NCBI GenBank assembly: GCA_017856985.1
Contig: JAFMEA010000002.1
Coordinates: 38,100-102,099, forward strand
Length of the DNA stretch: 64,000 bases
Reading direction: 5' to 3'
From: Planktomarina sp.
GTDB taxonomy: Bacteria > Pseudomonadota > Alphaproteobacteria > Rhodobacterales > Rhodobacteraceae
The notes under the pieces were generated by a model. The model saw nothing but the letters and a program-made list of their open reading frames with translations, did no database searches and was not told the origin of the DNA. Both the position numbers and the translations under genes were made by a program. Below are positions 36,240 to 46,218 of this stretch, piece after piece (the stretch's first letter is position 1; every line of letters begins with the position of its first letter).

Positions 36240-36812
36240 ATGTCTGCGCTCAAAATTAAAAAAGGCACTACTTCGAAATCAGCATATAATTTGCGCTCAA
36301 ACTATGATGACTTAATTGAACGACATACCTTGGCCGTTCTGGTGGCAAACGAGCCTGGAGTATTAGCTCGTGTAATTGGCTTATTTTCAGGAAGAGGATA
36401 CAATATTGAAAGCCTCACAGTAGCAGAGGTAGAACAAGACGGACACACCAGCCGAATTACAATTGTTACCACGGGTACTCCCCAAGTAATTGAACAAATA
36501 AAAGCACAGCTTGGCCGAATAGTGCCAGTTTATGAAGTCCATGATTTAACAGTTGAAGGTCCCTCTGTTGAACGCGAATTATCCCTATTTAAGGTAAGCG
36601 GAACGGGTGAAAAAAGAGTTGAAGCGCTACGCCTGGCAGATGTGTTTCGTGCCAACGTAGTGGATAGTACGTTGACTAACTTTACATTTGAGGTGGTCGG
36701 TAGTCCCGAAAAAATAGATGCCTTTGCAGAACTGATGAGGCCACTGGGATTGTCTGAAATGGCTCGAACAGGGGTCGCGGCCTTATCTCGTGGCTATTTG
36801 AAAATTAAATAA
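36240..36812 (+). CDS. ilvN: Acetolactate synthase, small (regulatory) subunit
   Basis: A 190-residue regulatory subunit of acetolactate synthase. An ACT domain covers roughly residues 28-100 (TLAVLVANEPGVLARVIGLFSGRGYNIESL), which binds valine for feedback inhibition, followed by the C-terminal ALS-associated domain. The length is slightly above the usual 160-175 because of a 25-residue N-terminal extension. It is co-transcribed with ilvB. Confidence 0.96.
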   Translation: MSALKIKKGTTSKSAYNLRSNYDDLIERHTLAVLVANEPGVLARVIGLFSGRGYNIESLTVAEVEQDGHTSRITIVTTGTPQVIEQIKAQLGRIVPVYEVHDLTVEGPSVERELSLFKVSGTGEKRVEALRLADVFRANVVDSTLTNFTFEVVGSPEKIDAFAELMRPLGLSEMARTGVAALSRGYLKIK

Positions 36813-36990
36813 AATTATTACTATAATGTTCAAAGTAAATTCCATAACATTCTTAGTCCCTCATAAATAATCCATCAACTTTTGAATTTAATAATTCAAA
36901 CTATCATGTCGTGATAAGAAAACCTTTGTCGCGATAAGAAAAGAATGTTTGTTTCAGTAGTGTATTTTGTGTTGGGATTGGAGGCTACAA

Positions 36991-38142
36991 ATGGCATGCC
37001 GAGTGACACCCAAAAGTTTAGAAAGTGTGCAACGACCAATACATACTGCAACTGGATTGCCCAACGAACACTACATTGATCCAAACATATTTAAAGAAGA
37101 ATCCGAAGCCATTTTGAAATCTAGTTGGGCTGGTCTTGCTGTCGGTGCTGATATTCCGGAGATAGGTGATGCTAAACCTGTAAACTTTTTAAATTTACCA
37201 CTTCTTTTAATTAGAGGAACAGATTCCAAAGTGAGGGTTTTTGAAAATATTTGTCGTCACCGCGGGATGCAGCTTGTAAATGAACCTAGAAAGGTTGAAG
37301 GAGCAATTCGCTGCCCCTACCACTCGTGGTGTTACTCTTCAAAAGGTAAATTAATTAGTACGCCACATGTTGGTGGTGCTGGTCAAAATTTACATCCATC
37401 AATTATTAAAGAAACCTTGGGACTAAATGAGATCCGTAGTCATGTCTGGCGTGATGTAGTATTTATTAATATCTCAGGTGATGCCTTAAGTTTTTCAAAG
37501 GTACATGCGGATTTAATTACACGTTGGTCTGAGTTTGATACCAAAATCTATCATGGTGGAGATGATAGCAAATTTCAGCTCAATTTAAAATCAAACTACA
37601 AATTGGTCGTAGAAAATTATTGCGAAAGCTACCATCTTCCGTGGGTTCATCCCGGGTTGAACAGCTACTCGCGACTTGAAGATCATTATAATATTGTAAA
37701 ATATGGAAAATTTTCAGGTCAGGGAACTCTGCTCTACAGTCAATTTAAGGATAAGAATGGGCAAGCGGCGTTTCCAGATTTTCCAAATCTATCTGAAAAG
37801 TGGAATAAAGGTGCAGAATATATTACGGTTTACCCCAATGTTTTACTTGGCGTTCAACGAGACCACGCTTTTGCAATAATAGTCGAGCCAAAATGTCATA
37901 ATGAGACCGTTGAACATATTCATTTTTATTATGCATCAGATGCCACAGAGGCAAAAAATCGTAAAATTAACACGAAACAGTGGAAAGAGGTATTTGAAGA
38001 GGATATTTTTGTCGTTCAGGGAATGCAGTCTGGTCGGCATGCGCCTTCTTTTGACGGTGGACGCTTTAGCCCAGTAATGGATGAGGCCACGCATTGCTAT
38101 CATGATTGGGTCGCCAATAAAATTTCGGAATATCGCAATTGA
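36991..38142 (+). CDS. Rieske non-heme iron oxygenase, alpha subunit
   Basis: A 383-residue ring-hydroxylating-type oxygenase. The Rieske centre is CRHRG near residue 87 paired with CPYHSW near residue 107 (C-x-H and C-x2-H). The catalytic iron site has ENYCESYHLPWVH (two His) and a later acidic ligand probably in FEEDIFVVQGMQ. The layout resembles glycine betaine, choline and carnitine monooxygenases as much as aromatic dioxygenases, so the substrate is open. No reductase or beta subunit is adjacent. The ATG at 36991 is preferred, with GGAGG 6 bases upstream, over an in-frame start at 36967. Confidence 0.88.
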   Translation: MACRVTPKSLESVQRPIHTATGLPNEHYIDPNIFKEESEAILKSSWAGLAVGADIPEIGDAKPVNFLNLPLLLIRGTDSKVRVFENICRHRGMQLVNEPRKVEGAIRCPYHSWCYSSKGKLISTPHVGGAGQNLHPSIIKETLGLNEIRSHVWRDVVFINISGDALSFSKVHADLITRWSEFDTKIYHGGDDSKFQLNLKSNYKLVVENYCESYHLPWVHPGLNSYSRLEDHYNIVKYGKFSGQGTLLYSQFKDKNGQAAFPDFPNLSEKWNKGAEYITVYPNVLLGVQRDHAFAIIVEPKCHNETVEHIHFYYASDATEAKNRKINTKQWKEVFEEDIFVVQGMQSGRHAPSFDGGRFSPVMDEATHCYHDWVANKISEYRN

Positions 38143-38143
38143 T

Positions 38144-38356
38144 ATGTCCACGCGACTTAGTCAAAAGATTATTGCTGCGCATAAGAAAAGAGATAATTGG
38201 CTATTAGTAGAACTCTACACTCAAGCTGCCGATAGCAGCGCAGACTGTGATACAGAATGTTTTTTTCTAACATATGCCCATATATTTTCGCTGGAGAAAA
38301 ACCATCCAAGCCGATCCAATTTGAAAAAAAGACTGGAGCGCAATGGCCGCGAGTGA
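38144..38356 (+). CDS. Small conserved-looking protein after the Rieske gene
   Basis: A 70-residue helical protein whose ATG lies one base after the Rieske stop, so the pair is probably translated together. It reads STRLSQKIIAAHKKRDNWLLVELYTQAA near the start, then ECFFLTYAHIFSLEKNHP and a basic end. The repeated small/large helix pattern resembles a single tetratricopeptide-like hairpin. A longer frame from 38081 lies inside the oxygenase gene and is rejected. I recall similar 70-75-residue proteins in Rhodobacterales but no function. Confidence 0.72.
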   Translation: MSTRLSQKIIAAHKKRDNWLLVELYTQAADSSADCDTECFFLTYAHIFSLEKNHPSRSNLKKRLERNGRE

Positions 38357-38390
38357 TGCATATTCACTTTAGAACCGTTAATTTTCAATA

Positions 38391-38432
38391 TTAAATGAGA
38401 CGAGGTACCAAGAGGTTCCTCACCTCATTTAA
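38391..38432. repeat. 42-bp near-perfect inverted repeat between convergent genes
   Basis: The outer arms are TTAAATGAG (38391-38399) and CTCATTTAA (38424-38432), perfectly complementary. Inner arms GAGG-T-ACC and GGT-T-CCTC flank an AAGA loop, and the AC pairs and T-T mismatch are placed symmetrically. It lies between the 70-residue gene and nrdJ, where a bidirectional terminator would be expected. The adjacent homopolymer is an A-run on the plus strand after the stem, which does not supply the usual T-run for either direction. Confidence 0.75.
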
Positions 38433-38483
38433 TTAAAAAAAACTTAGATTTATTTACCAAAGCAAACTCTACACCCAACATCA

Positions 38484-41400
38484 TCAACTACAACCAGATG
38501 TACCGCCACAAGTATTACATTTCATGCAGGTCCCGTTTCTTACCAAGGTATAATTACCACACTCTCCGCAAGGATCTCCCTCATAGCCTTGCATCTTCGC
38601 CTTCGTTCTATGATCCATACTCGATACTGTTCCGGTGGCTAGCGCAGTCGCGGGCACTGCCAAACGATCTGGTGCTAATGTGGAAATCGCTGCTGCCGGG
38701 TCAAGAGATGCTTCCAATGCAACTGCTCCACCTCCCTGGCCCCCCTGATAGACCACGAACTCTTGTGGGACCCTATTTCGATGGTAACCCGTCGACACCA
38801 TTTGCTTCAGAACTTCTATCCCTTTTGCCGCTTTGGCCTCTTCAACCGCACGGACATTAGATTTTCCTTCCTCCTCACCACGCCCAATACCATCAAACGA
38901 AGTGCCCTCAGGTTTCACGTGCGCTAGATCTGTTCTATCTAGATAAGAAACAGCTAATTCACGGAATATGTAATCCAAAATAGACGTTGCATTTTTTATA
39001 CTGTCATTTCCTTGCACCATACCGGCTGGTTCAAATTTTGTGAAAGTAAACGCGTCGACAAATTCGTCCAATGGAACACCGTATTGAAGACCAACAGATA
39101 TTGCGATCGCAAAGTTATTCATCATCGCACGAAATCCAGCACCCTCTTTGTGCATATCAATAAAGATTTCACCCAATTGCCCGTCTTCATACTCGCCGGT
39201 TCTTAGGTAAACTTTATGCCCTCCAACTATCGCCTTTTGAGTATAACCGCGCCGACGTGTTGGCATCTTTTCACGATCCCGGCGAATTATTTCTTTTACA
39301 ACAATCTTCTCAACAATTTTTTCGGCTAATACCGCTGCTTTTTCCTGAGATGAACCCGCCGCCAAGATTTCCTCTGCTTCTTCATCATCTTCCACGAGCG
39401 CGGCCGCTAGTGGCTGAGAGAGTTTGGAGCCATCACGATAAAGTGCATTAGCTTTGATACCAAGTGACCAACTAAGCTCGTAAGCTTTTTGACACTCTTC
39501 AATAGTTGCATCATTTGGCATATTTATAGTTTTTGATATGGCACCTGAAACAAACGATTGGGCTGCTGCCATCATGTAAATATGACTATTTACACTCAAA
39601 TATCGTTTTCCTTTTTTTCCACAAGGATTGGCACAGTCGAATATTTTGTAATGCTCCTCTTTAAGATGAGGTGCACCTTCCAGTGTCATTGTCCCACATA
39701 CGTGGTCGTTTGCCGCTTCTATCGCTTTGCGACTGAATCCTAGGTGAGTGAGTAGGTCAAATGTAGGATCCATCAATTTCTCAGATGGGATGCCTAATAT
39801 GTCCGTGCAGAACTCTGCGCCTAGAGTCCACTGGTTGAAAACAAATCTTATATCAAAAGCAGATGGTAAGGCCGCCTCAATTTTGTTGATTTCAGGTTGG
39901 CCAAAACCGTGCCCAACCAATGATGTATGATTAATTCCTGGTGCATTACCCATCGACCCATGTCCAACAGCATAACCAATAATTTCTTCAATTTCACTGC
40001 TTCTGTACCCTTGCTTTGCGAGCGCAGCTGGCACTGACCTGTTGATAATTTTAAAGTATCCACCACCGGCAAGTTTTTTGAACTTAACCAAGGCAAAATC
40101 GGGTTCAATACCAGTGGTATCACAATCCATCACTAAGCCAATTGTTCCTGTGGGGGCTATTACCGTTGTCTGTGCATTCCGGAAACCATGTTTTTCACCA
40201 AGCAATACAGCCTTATCCCAACTACTTTTAGAAAGCTCTATAAGTCTTTGATCTGGACAATTTTTTTGATCAAGTGCTACTGGTTTTATTGCTAAACCTT
40301 CATAGTTTTTTACCTCACCGTTAACCGCACGCCGATGATTGCGTATTACCCGCAGCATGTGCTCTGAATTCTTCTTATACCCCGGAAAAGCCCCTAACTC
40401 TCCAGCCATTTCAGCAGATGTGTGATAAGCTACACCAGTCATTACGGCTGTTAGTGCACCACAGAGCGCTCGGCCCTCATCGCTATCATACCCATAGCCC
40501 ATATTCATTAATAAGCCGCCAATATTAGCGTAACCGAGCCCTAATGTTCGAAAATCATATGAACGTTGCGCAATTTCTTTGGAAGGAAACTGAGCCATCA
40601 GAACACTTATCTCTAACGTAACTGTCCACAGACGGGTGGCATGTACGTAATCATCAGCCTGAAATTCTCCATTTTCATAAAACGTGAGTAGGTTCATTGA
40701 TGCCAAATTACATGCTGTGTCATCAAGAAACATGTACTCAGAGCATGGGTTTGAGCCCCTAATTTCACCGTCAGCAGGGCAAGTGTGCCATGCGTTTACT
40801 GTGTCATGATATTGGATACCTGGATCCGCACACGCCCACGCTGCGTGCCCAACTTGTGACCAAAGGTCCCTCGCCTTGATAGTTTTAAAAACAGCACCGT
40901 CTGTCCGGTTTATTAGTTCCCAATCTGCGTCTTTTTCAACAGCGTAAAGAAATGCATCAGTTACACGAATGGAGTTATTGGAGTTTTGTCCTGATACGGA
41001 ATTGTAAGCCTCTGAATCCCAATCTGTGTCATAGGTTGGAAATTCAATACTCGTGTGTCCTTGCTTGGCATAATCTAAAACTCGCTTTACATAAGTTTCA
41101 GGAATAGAGACCTTTTTTGCAGCCCTTACCGCAGACTTAAGCGTTTCATTGACTTTTGGATCATAAGCGTCTTCCGCAGCGCCATCCCATGTCTTGATTG
41201 CCTCAAACAGCAGGTTGAGCTTTTCCTCGTGCATTTTAGACCCAGCTACGATGGAAGCAACCTTTTGCTCCTCGATTACCTTCCAATTAATGAAATCCTC
41301 AATATCTGGATGATCCGCATCGCAAATGACCATTTTTGCCGCGCGGCGCGTTGTGCCACCAGATTTGATTGCTCCAGCCGCGCGGTCGCCAATTTTCAGG

Positions 41401-42146
41401 AATCCCATTAGACCCGATGATTGCCCACCACCCGACAGCGATTCTCCTGCCCCTCTGAGGGACGAAAAGTTAGTGCCAGTACCCGAGCCATATTTAAATA
41501 ATCGTGCCTCACGCACCCAAAGGTCCATGATGCCGCCATCATTTACAAGATCATCGGACACGGATTGAATGAAACAGGCATGCGGCTGTGGATGTTCATA
41601 GCTGCTATTAGATTTTGTTAGTTTACCTGTTTTATAGTCAACATAATGGTGGCCTTGCGCGGGGCCATCTATGCCGTATGCCCAATGCAGGCCAGTATTA
41701 AACCATTGTGGAGAATTGGGCGCAGCGCGCTGGGTAGCGAGCATATAACGCATTTCGTCATAATATGCGCTTGCGTCAGCCTCTGTAGAAAAATACCCAC
41801 CTTTCCAGCCCCAGTAAGCCCACGCACCAGCCAATCGGTCAAAAACTTGTTTTGCTGATATCTCACCACCAAATTCTGCATTTTTGGTGGCCTCTCGCCT
41901 ACATAAAAACGCCGGCACGCCTTTTTCTTTCACAGTTTTCGTTTCAGACGGAACGCCTGCTTTTCGAAAATATTTCTGTGCTAAAACATCCGAAGCCACC
42001 TGAGACCACTGCGATGGTACCTCTAAATCCGCAAGATGAAAGACAGTAGTCCCGTCTGGGTTGCGAATTTCGCTGGTAGTTTTTGTAAACTCTACCGAAT
42101 CGTAAGCTCCCCCGGTGGGATTAGTAAAACGCCGTTCAATTTTCAT
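38484..42146 (-). CDS. nrdJ: Adenosylcobalamin-dependent (class II) ribonucleotide reductase
   Basis: A 1220-residue class II reductase that makes deoxynucleotides using adenosylcobalamin, independent of oxygen. The N-terminal half has the active-site region ([36 protein letters not shown]) with the catalytic Cys, followed by [12 protein letters not shown] and [15 protein letters not shown]. The C-terminal tail has a cysteine pair set, CGECGNY...CMKCNTCGG, used for reducing the active site or binding zinc. The size is typical of the alphaproteobacterial form. A NrdR-like box lies upstream. The cobalamin genes at the window start may supply its cofactor. Confidence 0.97.
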   Translation of the reverse strand: MKIERRFTNPTGGAYDSVEFTKTTSEIRNPDGTTVFHLADLEVPSQWSQVASDVLAQKYFRKAGVPSETKTVKEKGVPAFLCRREATKNAEFGGEISAKQVFDRLAGAWAYWGWKGGYFSTEADASAYYDEMRYMLATQRAAPNSPQWFNTGLHWAYGIDGPAQGHHYVDYKTGKLTKSNSSYEHPQPHACFIQSVSDDLVNDGGIMDLWVREARLFKYGSGTGTNFSSLRGAGESLSGGGQSSGLMGFLKIGDRAAGAIKSGGTTRRAAKMVICDADHPDIEDFINWKVIEEQKVASIVAGSKMHEEKLNLLFEAIKTWDGAAEDAYDPKVNETLKSAVRAAKKVSIPETYVKRVLDYAKQGHTSIEFPTYDTDWDSEAYNSVSGQNSNNSIRVTDAFLYAVEKDADWELINRTDGAVFKTIKARDLWSQVGHAAWACADPGIQYHDTVNAWHTCPADGEIRGSNPCSEYMFLDDTACNLASMNLLTFYENGEFQADDYVHATRLWTVTLEISVLMAQFPSKEIAQRSYDFRTLGLGYANIGGLLMNMGYGYDSDEGRALCGALTAVMTGVAYHTSAEMAGELGAFPGYKKNSEHMLRVIRNHRRAVNGEVKNYEGLAIKPVALDQKNCPDQRLIELSKSSWDKAVLLGEKHGFRNAQTTVIAPTGTIGLVMDCDTTGIEPDFALVKFKKLAGGGYFKIINRSVPAALAKQGYRSSEIEEIIGYAVGHGSMGNAPGINHTSLVGHGFGQPEINKIEAALPSAFDIRFVFNQWTLGAEFCTDILGIPSEKLMDPTFDLLTHLGFSRKAIEAANDHVCGTMTLEGAPHLKEEHYKIFDCANPCGKKGKRYLSVNSHIYMMAAAQSFVSGAISKTINMPNDATIEECQKAYELSWSLGIKANALYRDGSKLSQPLAAALVEDDEEAEEILAAGSSQEKAAVLAEKIVEKIVVKEIIRRDREKMPTRRRGYTQKAIVGGHKVYLRTGEYEDGQLGEIFIDMHKEGAGFRAMMNNFAIAISVGLQYGVPLDEFVDAFTFTKFEPAGMVQGNDSIKNATSILDYIFRELAVSYLDRTDLAHVKPEGTSFDGIGRGEEEGKSNVRAVEEAKAAKGIEVLKQMVSTGYHRNRVPQEFVVYQGGQGGGAVALEASLDPAAAISTLAPDRLAVPATALATGTVSSMDHRTKAKMQGYEGDPCGECGNYTLVRNGTCMKCNTCGGTSGCS

Positions 42147-42201
42147 CTTTGCCTCATTTCGCCGCTTAAACGCGGTATTATTTTAAATTTCACTGCTGTA
42201 T

Positions 42202-42227
42202 CGGTGAAAATACTACGATATTCACCG
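42202..42227. repeat. 26-bp inverted repeat in the nrdJ leader
   Basis: CGGTGAA (42202-42208) and TTCACCG (42221-42227) are perfect arms, with AT/AT pairing further in and ACTACG at the centre. It sits 56-81 bp before the nrdJ start. It may be an operator or an RNA hairpin. Confidence 0.5.
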
Positions 42228-42247
42228 GCCTCGCCGCCTGGATGTCG

Positions 42248-42263
42248 TTACTATATCTTGTGC
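42248..42263. promoter_or_regulatory. NrdR-like box upstream of nrdJ
   Basis: TTACTATATCTTGTGC matches the known 16-base NrdR consensus (acaCwAtATaTwGtgt) at about 12 positions including most of the core. NrdR represses ribonucleotide reductase genes. On the minus strand the ATATAG inside could serve as a -10 element. A second well-matched box at the usual spacing is not clear. Confidence 0.5.
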
Positions 42264-42527
42264 TCTGCTGAGCTGCACATACCAATTGATCTGTAAAAGT
42301 CGGAATCGTCAACGATTTTTTAGTGTTTTATTTGTTAAAATTTACTTGACTCAGGCTACCCCGCCGATTCGAGCGTCCAGTAAGAATTTAATGAATTGTT
42401 TTTAATAAAAAGATAATCACTGAGAGCCGAGTTGTTGGCAAAAAAAATTTTACCAACCTATTGTCTCAAAGTATTGTGACGCCAGTGCTACCACCAAACA
42501 GCCACAATCAAAAATTCTTACAAGAAA

Positions 42528-42604
42528 TGGTCGGGGCGGCGAGATTCGAACTCACGACCCCCTGTACCCAAAACAGGTGCGCTACCAGACTGCGCCACGC
42601 CCCG
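42528..42604 (-). tRNA. tRNA-Pro, anticodon UGG
   Basis: A 77-base tRNA with encoded CCA (42528-42530). The acceptor stem pairs CGGGGCG with CGCCCCG. The anticodon arm, read on the minus strand, is CCTGT-TTTGGGT-ACAGG, giving anticodon UGG. It follows the DUF192 gene by 46 bp on the same strand and may share its transcript. Confidence 0.97.
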
Positions 42605-42650
42605 ACACACGGAACTCTTTAGGCAATTGAATTCAGAAAGAAAAGAGCCT

Positions 42651-43121
42651 TCATCCGCACAAAACGTTTTTTTTATCGTTACCGAGGTTGGCGAAGCTAA
42701 GGACAGTATCTTGGTTAAGGTTTAAATCTTTGGCCATTCCACCGTTTATTTCCAAAACAAATTGTACAGGACCACTACTAATTAAAGCTTCCAGGCTACC
42801 CGGAACCGCATTTTCATGGATGTCGAGCAACGTACCATCCGACTTAAAATATAAAAGGTCGAGTGGTATCAACGTATTTTTCATCCAAAAGGAAACAATC
42901 TGAGGGCTGTCATAAATAAAAATCATACCAGAAAACTTGAGAAGGCTGTCACGTCCCATTAAACCCTTTGCCCGTGTGTTGTCACTGTTCGCTACCTCAA
43001 CGTGAAAACGAGCTTTTCCCCAAGGTCCACTCAGGTAAGCATAATCAACGTAACATTCAGCCCGCGCTCCACCTACAGCGATAAACACACCGACCACAGC
43101 TGTGACAACTAAATATCTCAT
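42651..43121 (-). CDS. DUF192 family protein
   Basis: A 156-residue exported protein. The N-terminal signal peptide (residues 1-21) ends in GGARA, followed by a DUF192 domain (FHVEVANSDNTRAKGLMGRDSL, then IFIYDSPQIVSFWMKNTLIPLDLLY). DUF192 proteins are small periplasmic beta proteins of unknown role. It lies between pdxH and tRNA-Pro on the minus strand. Confidence 0.88.
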   Translation of the reverse strand: MRYLVVTAVVGVFIAVGGARAECYVDYAYLSGPWGKARFHVEVANSDNTRAKGLMGRDSLLKFSGMIFIYDSPQIVSFWMKNTLIPLDLLYFKSDGTLLDIHENAVPGSLEALISSGPVQFVLEINGGMAKDLNLNQDTVLSFANLGNDKKNVLCG

Positions 43122-43234
43122 TGATTTAAAAATAGGAAAACTCCAAATTTAGCGGCAATGAGTAATTCAAAAAGAAAGTCTTGTCTAAACGATATTTACT
43201 TTTACGCAGTCATGTCGATTAACCAAAAAAAGTT

Positions 43235-43840
43235 TTACGGATAGAGCCGCTTGATTGACCAAGAGGCATCTTTTTCCTGAAACACCCAACGAAACCTATC
43301 GTGTAAACGCGCATCCCCGTCCGCCCAGAACTCCATTTCAACCGGACGTATCCGTATCCCTCCCCAAAACACTGGCCTAACCACATCGTTTCCATACTCT
43401 GATTGAATATTAGAAACTCGATCCATTAAAATTTGACGCGATTCTAGTTCCTGTGATTGCTTTGAAGCTACCGCACCAACCCGTGATTGCGGCGATCTAC
43501 TAAGAAAATACTCATCGGCTATTGTACCCTCCTCACGTTCAACCACACCCCTGCATCTTATTTGTCGCCGCAACGACTTCCAATGAATTACAAACGCAAC
43601 CTTACCAGCAGAGAAAGCTTCTTGGGACTTAGTGCTTCCATAATTTGTATAAAAAACAAAAGAGTTCTTCTCGATTGACTTCAACAATACTATCCGCGCA
43701 TTCGGCATACCATTTTCATCAACTGTTGAGAGCGCCATCGCATTGGGATCGTTCAGTTCCCCGTGTTCGGCCTCCTCTAACCATCGCTGTGCGATCAAAA
43801 AAGGGTCATCCCCCTCAAATATTCCATTTCTTTTTTCCAT
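43235..43840 (-). CDS. pdxH: Pyridoxamine 5'-phosphate oxidase
   Basis: A 201-residue FMN enzyme that makes pyridoxal 5'-phosphate. Family blocks are present: MALSTVDENGMPNARIVLLK, FYTNYGSTKSQE, VIHWKSLRRQIRCRGVVE, RSPQSRVGAVAS and the terminal RLYP. It is divergent from fabI. Confidence 0.95.
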   Translation of the reverse strand: MEKRNGIFEGDDPFLIAQRWLEEAEHGELNDPNAMALSTVDENGMPNARIVLLKSIEKNSFVFYTNYGSTKSQEAFSAGKVAFVIHWKSLRRQIRCRGVVEREEGTIADEYFLSRSPQSRVGAVASKQSQELESRQILMDRVSNIQSEYGNDVVRPVFWGGIRIRPVEMEFWADGDARLHDRFRWVFQEKDASWSIKRLYP

Positions 43841-43922
43841 CTCAAATTTTGCCTCTGGGTTGATGAGTTATAAGAGTTCGCTTAAACCCAACATAATCTA
43901 ATTTTCGATAGGGGAAAGTCCA

Positions 43923-44720
43923 ATGGGACTGATGACCGGTAAAAAGGGCCTAATAATGGGTTTAGCCAATGATAAATCAATAGCTTGGGGTATTGCTCAG
44001 GCTTTGTATTCTGAAGGTGCAGAAATAGGCGTTACCTATGTTGGCGAAGCAATGAAAAAGCGCGTTGAGCCTTTAGCGGCGAAAATTAAAGCGCCGATAG
44101 TGCGTGAATGCGATGTCGGCGATCCAAATTCTATTTCAGAATTAATGACTCAAGCTGAACGTTTGTGGGGTAAAATAGATTTTTTAGTCCATGCTATTGG
44201 TTATTCTGATAAGTCTGAATTACGTGGCAAATACATCAACACTTCACGGGAAAACTTTCTACAAACACTCGACATATCGGCATATTCTTTCACCGCCATT
44301 CTACAAGCAGCAAAAGATATTTTGTCAACTAATTCCTCCTGCCTAACCCTCACCTATTACGGGGCTGAAAAGGTGATGCCTAACTATAACGTAATGGGCG
44401 TTGCAAAAGCTGCGCTTGAGGCTTCTGTTCGTTACCTAGCAGAAGATCTTGGTCGGAGCGGTACCCGTGTAAACGCTATAAGCGCGGGGACCATAAAGAC
44501 TTTAGCAGCCTCTGGAATTGGCGATTTTAGAGAAATTATGAAATGGAATGAAAAAACTAGTCCACTACGTCGCACTGTAAGTCAGGAGGAAGTAGGAAAG
44601 TCCGCTCTTTATTTGTTATCTGATCTTGGGTCTGGTGTTACTGGTGAAATATTACATGTAGATGCAGGTTATCATGCTATTGGCATGCCAAGTCTGGATG
44701 ATGCAGATAAACCAAGCTAA
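43923..44720 (+). CDS. fabI: Enoyl-[acyl-carrier-protein] reductase (NADH)
   Basis: A 265-residue short-chain dehydrogenase that carries out the last reduction of fatty acid elongation. It has GLMTGKKGLIMGLANDKSIAWG for the dinucleotide fold, and the catalytic Tyr and Lys in YYGAEKVMPNYNVMGVAKAAL. GGGGAAAG precedes the ATG. It is followed by gpt with 21 bp between. Confidence 0.96.
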   Translation: MGLMTGKKGLIMGLANDKSIAWGIAQALYSEGAEIGVTYVGEAMKKRVEPLAAKIKAPIVRECDVGDPNSISELMTQAERLWGKIDFLVHAIGYSDKSELRGKYINTSRENFLQTLDISAYSFTAILQAAKDILSTNSSCLTLTYYGAEKVMPNYNVMGVAKAALEASVRYLAEDLGRSGTRVNAISAGTIKTLAASGIGDFREIMKWNEKTSPLRRTVSQEEVGKSALYLLSDLGSGVTGEILHVDAGYHAIGMPSLDDADKPS

Positions 44721-44741
44721 AGGTTTAGAATAGGATAAAAA

Positions 44742-45245
44742 ATGTCAGATCGCCTCCCACACGAAAAAGGGTTTCACATAAGTTGGGACCAAATTCATCG
44801 CGACTCCCGTGCACTAGCTTGGCGTCTCGATGGCCATGGACCTAATAATGGTGCCTGGCGAGCGATCGTAGCTATAACACGCGGTGGAATGGCTCCTGCT
44901 ATGATCGTTGCCCGGGAATTGGACGTACGCAATGTCGACACAATAAGTGTCAAAAGTTACCAACAACAAGACCGTTCAGAAGCAATTATTCTTAAGGCAC
45001 CAGATAAGGAACTAATGGGTGATGGCAGTGGTATTTTAGTAATTGACGACCTCGTTGACAGCGGGAAAACTCTTGAGTTAGTCCGTGCACATTACCCAAA
45101 AGCTCACTACGCAACTGTTTACGCTAAACCGCATGGCCGAATAATGGTAGACACCTTTATAACTGAGGTTAGCCAAGATACCTGGATCTTCTTCCCTTGG
45201 GATATGGCCCTTCAGTATGTACAGCCATATCGTGGCACAGATTGA
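44742..45245 (+). CDS. gpt: Xanthine-guanine phosphoribosyltransferase
   Basis: A 167-residue purine salvage enzyme. The PRPP-binding motif is [18 protein letters not shown] near residues 98-115. [17 protein letters not shown] at the start matches the Gpt subgroup. It lies between fabI and a nucleoside hydrolase, and the hydrolase would supply free bases for it. Confidence 0.93.
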   Translation: MSDRLPHEKGFHISWDQIHRDSRALAWRLDGHGPNNGAWRAIVAITRGGMAPAMIVARELDVRNVDTISVKSYQQQDRSEAIILKAPDKELMGDGSGILVIDDLVDSGKTLELVRAHYPKAHYATVYAKPHGRIMVDTFITEVSQDTWIFFPWDMALQYVQPYRGTD

Positions 45246-45282
45246 TACTAAGAACAGAATGAAATTCAGAATTACTTAACTT

Positions 45283-46218
45283 ATGAAAAAAAATATAATA
45301 ATTGATACAGATCCGGGCCAAGACGATGCCGTTGCTATCCTTCTGGCTCTTGCATCGCCTGAAATAAATGTTCTCGGACTGACATGTGTTGCCGGAAACG
45401 TACCGCTATCCAAAACAAGTTTTAACACCAGGCAAATTTGTGAATTAGCAGGTAAACATGAAATACCAATATTCGCTGGCTGTGATCGGCCCATGGGTCG
45501 CAGACTAATCACCGCCGAACATGTTCACGGAAACACTGGCCTAGATGGAGCCACATTACCCGACCCTAAAATAGAGTTAGAGGCTACCCACGCCGTGGAC
45601 TTCATTATCAAAACATTGCGCGAAGCACCAAAGAATTCAATAACCATCTGCCCCCTAGGCCCACTTACTAATATTGGAACAGCACTACAAAAAGCTCCTG
45701 ATATTATTGATAATGTTAAACAAATAGTATTGATGGGTGGCGCATACTTTGAAGTTGGCAACATAACACCAGCAGCAGAATTCAACATATTTGTTGATCC
45801 TGAAGCGGCAGAAATAGTTTTTAAGTCAGGTATTGATTTAGTCGTAGCTCCTCTAGATGTAACCCATAAAGCACTTACTAATCAGACATGGGTTTCAGAA
45901 CTAAAGGCACAAAATAACGCAATCTGCGATGTGGTTGCAGGGTGGACAAGTTTTTTTGAACGTTTTGATGTTGAGAAATATGGAACGCAAGGCGCCCCAC
46001 TGCATGATCCCTGCGTAATTGCATATTTAATCGACCCTGGGCTTTTCTCAGGCCGACGCATCAACGTGGAAATTGAAACTCAATCAGAATTAACCCGCGG
46101 TATGACTGTAGCAGATTGGTGGGGTGTAACTGACCGGCCAGCAAATGCTCTATTCTTAAACGATATAAATTCAGAAGGTTACTTCAGATTACTCACGACC
46201 CGTATATCAAAACTTTAA
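45283..46218 (+). CDS. Inosine-uridine preferring nucleoside hydrolase family protein
   Basis: A 311-residue N-ribohydrolase. The calcium- and ribose-binding motif is IIDTDPGQDDAVAILLAL at the N-terminus, and VLMGGAYFEVGNITPAAEFNIFVDPEAA follows in the middle. It probably frees bases from ribonucleosides, feeding gpt upstream (38 bp away). Whether it prefers purines or pyrimidines cannot be told. Confidence 0.92.
   Translation: MKKNIIIDTDPGQDDAVAILLALASPEINVLGLTCVAGNVPLSKTSFNTRQICELAGKHEIPIFAGCDRPMGRRLITAEHVHGNTGLDGATLPDPKIELEATHAVDFIIKTLREAPKNSITICPLGPLTNIGTALQKAPDIIDNVKQIVLMGGAYFEVGNITPAAEFNIFVDPEAAEIVFKSGIDLVVAPLDVTHKALTNQTWVSELKAQNNAICDVVAGWTSFFERFDVEKYGTQGAPLHDPCVIAYLIDPGLFSGRRINVEIETQSELTRGMTVADWWGVTDRPANALFLNDINSEGYFRLLTTRISKL

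Larger units (their letters stand above)
42147..42527. other. 381-bp gap between nrdJ and tRNA-Pro
   Basis: No gene is visible. It holds the nrdJ leader hairpin and the NrdR-like box described separately. GTTGG (42434-42438) and CCAAC (42453-42457) form a further inverted repeat with an A/T run in the loop, about 70 bp after the tRNA, where it might help end tRNA transcription. No cobalamin riboswitch B12-box was recognised on the minus strand. Confidence 0.45.

Noticed and set aside
38498..38860. Open frame on the plus strand across the end of nrdJ
   Set aside because: It is antisense to a clear conserved coding region, has no ribosome-binding site and resembles no protein; similar antisense frames throughout nrdJ, glnE and the giant genes were left out for the same reason.
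42147..42440. Possible cobalamin riboswitch upstream of nrdJ
   Set aside because: No B12-box or conserved core elements could be found on the minus strand; the visible elements fit a NrdR box and a simple inverted repeat.
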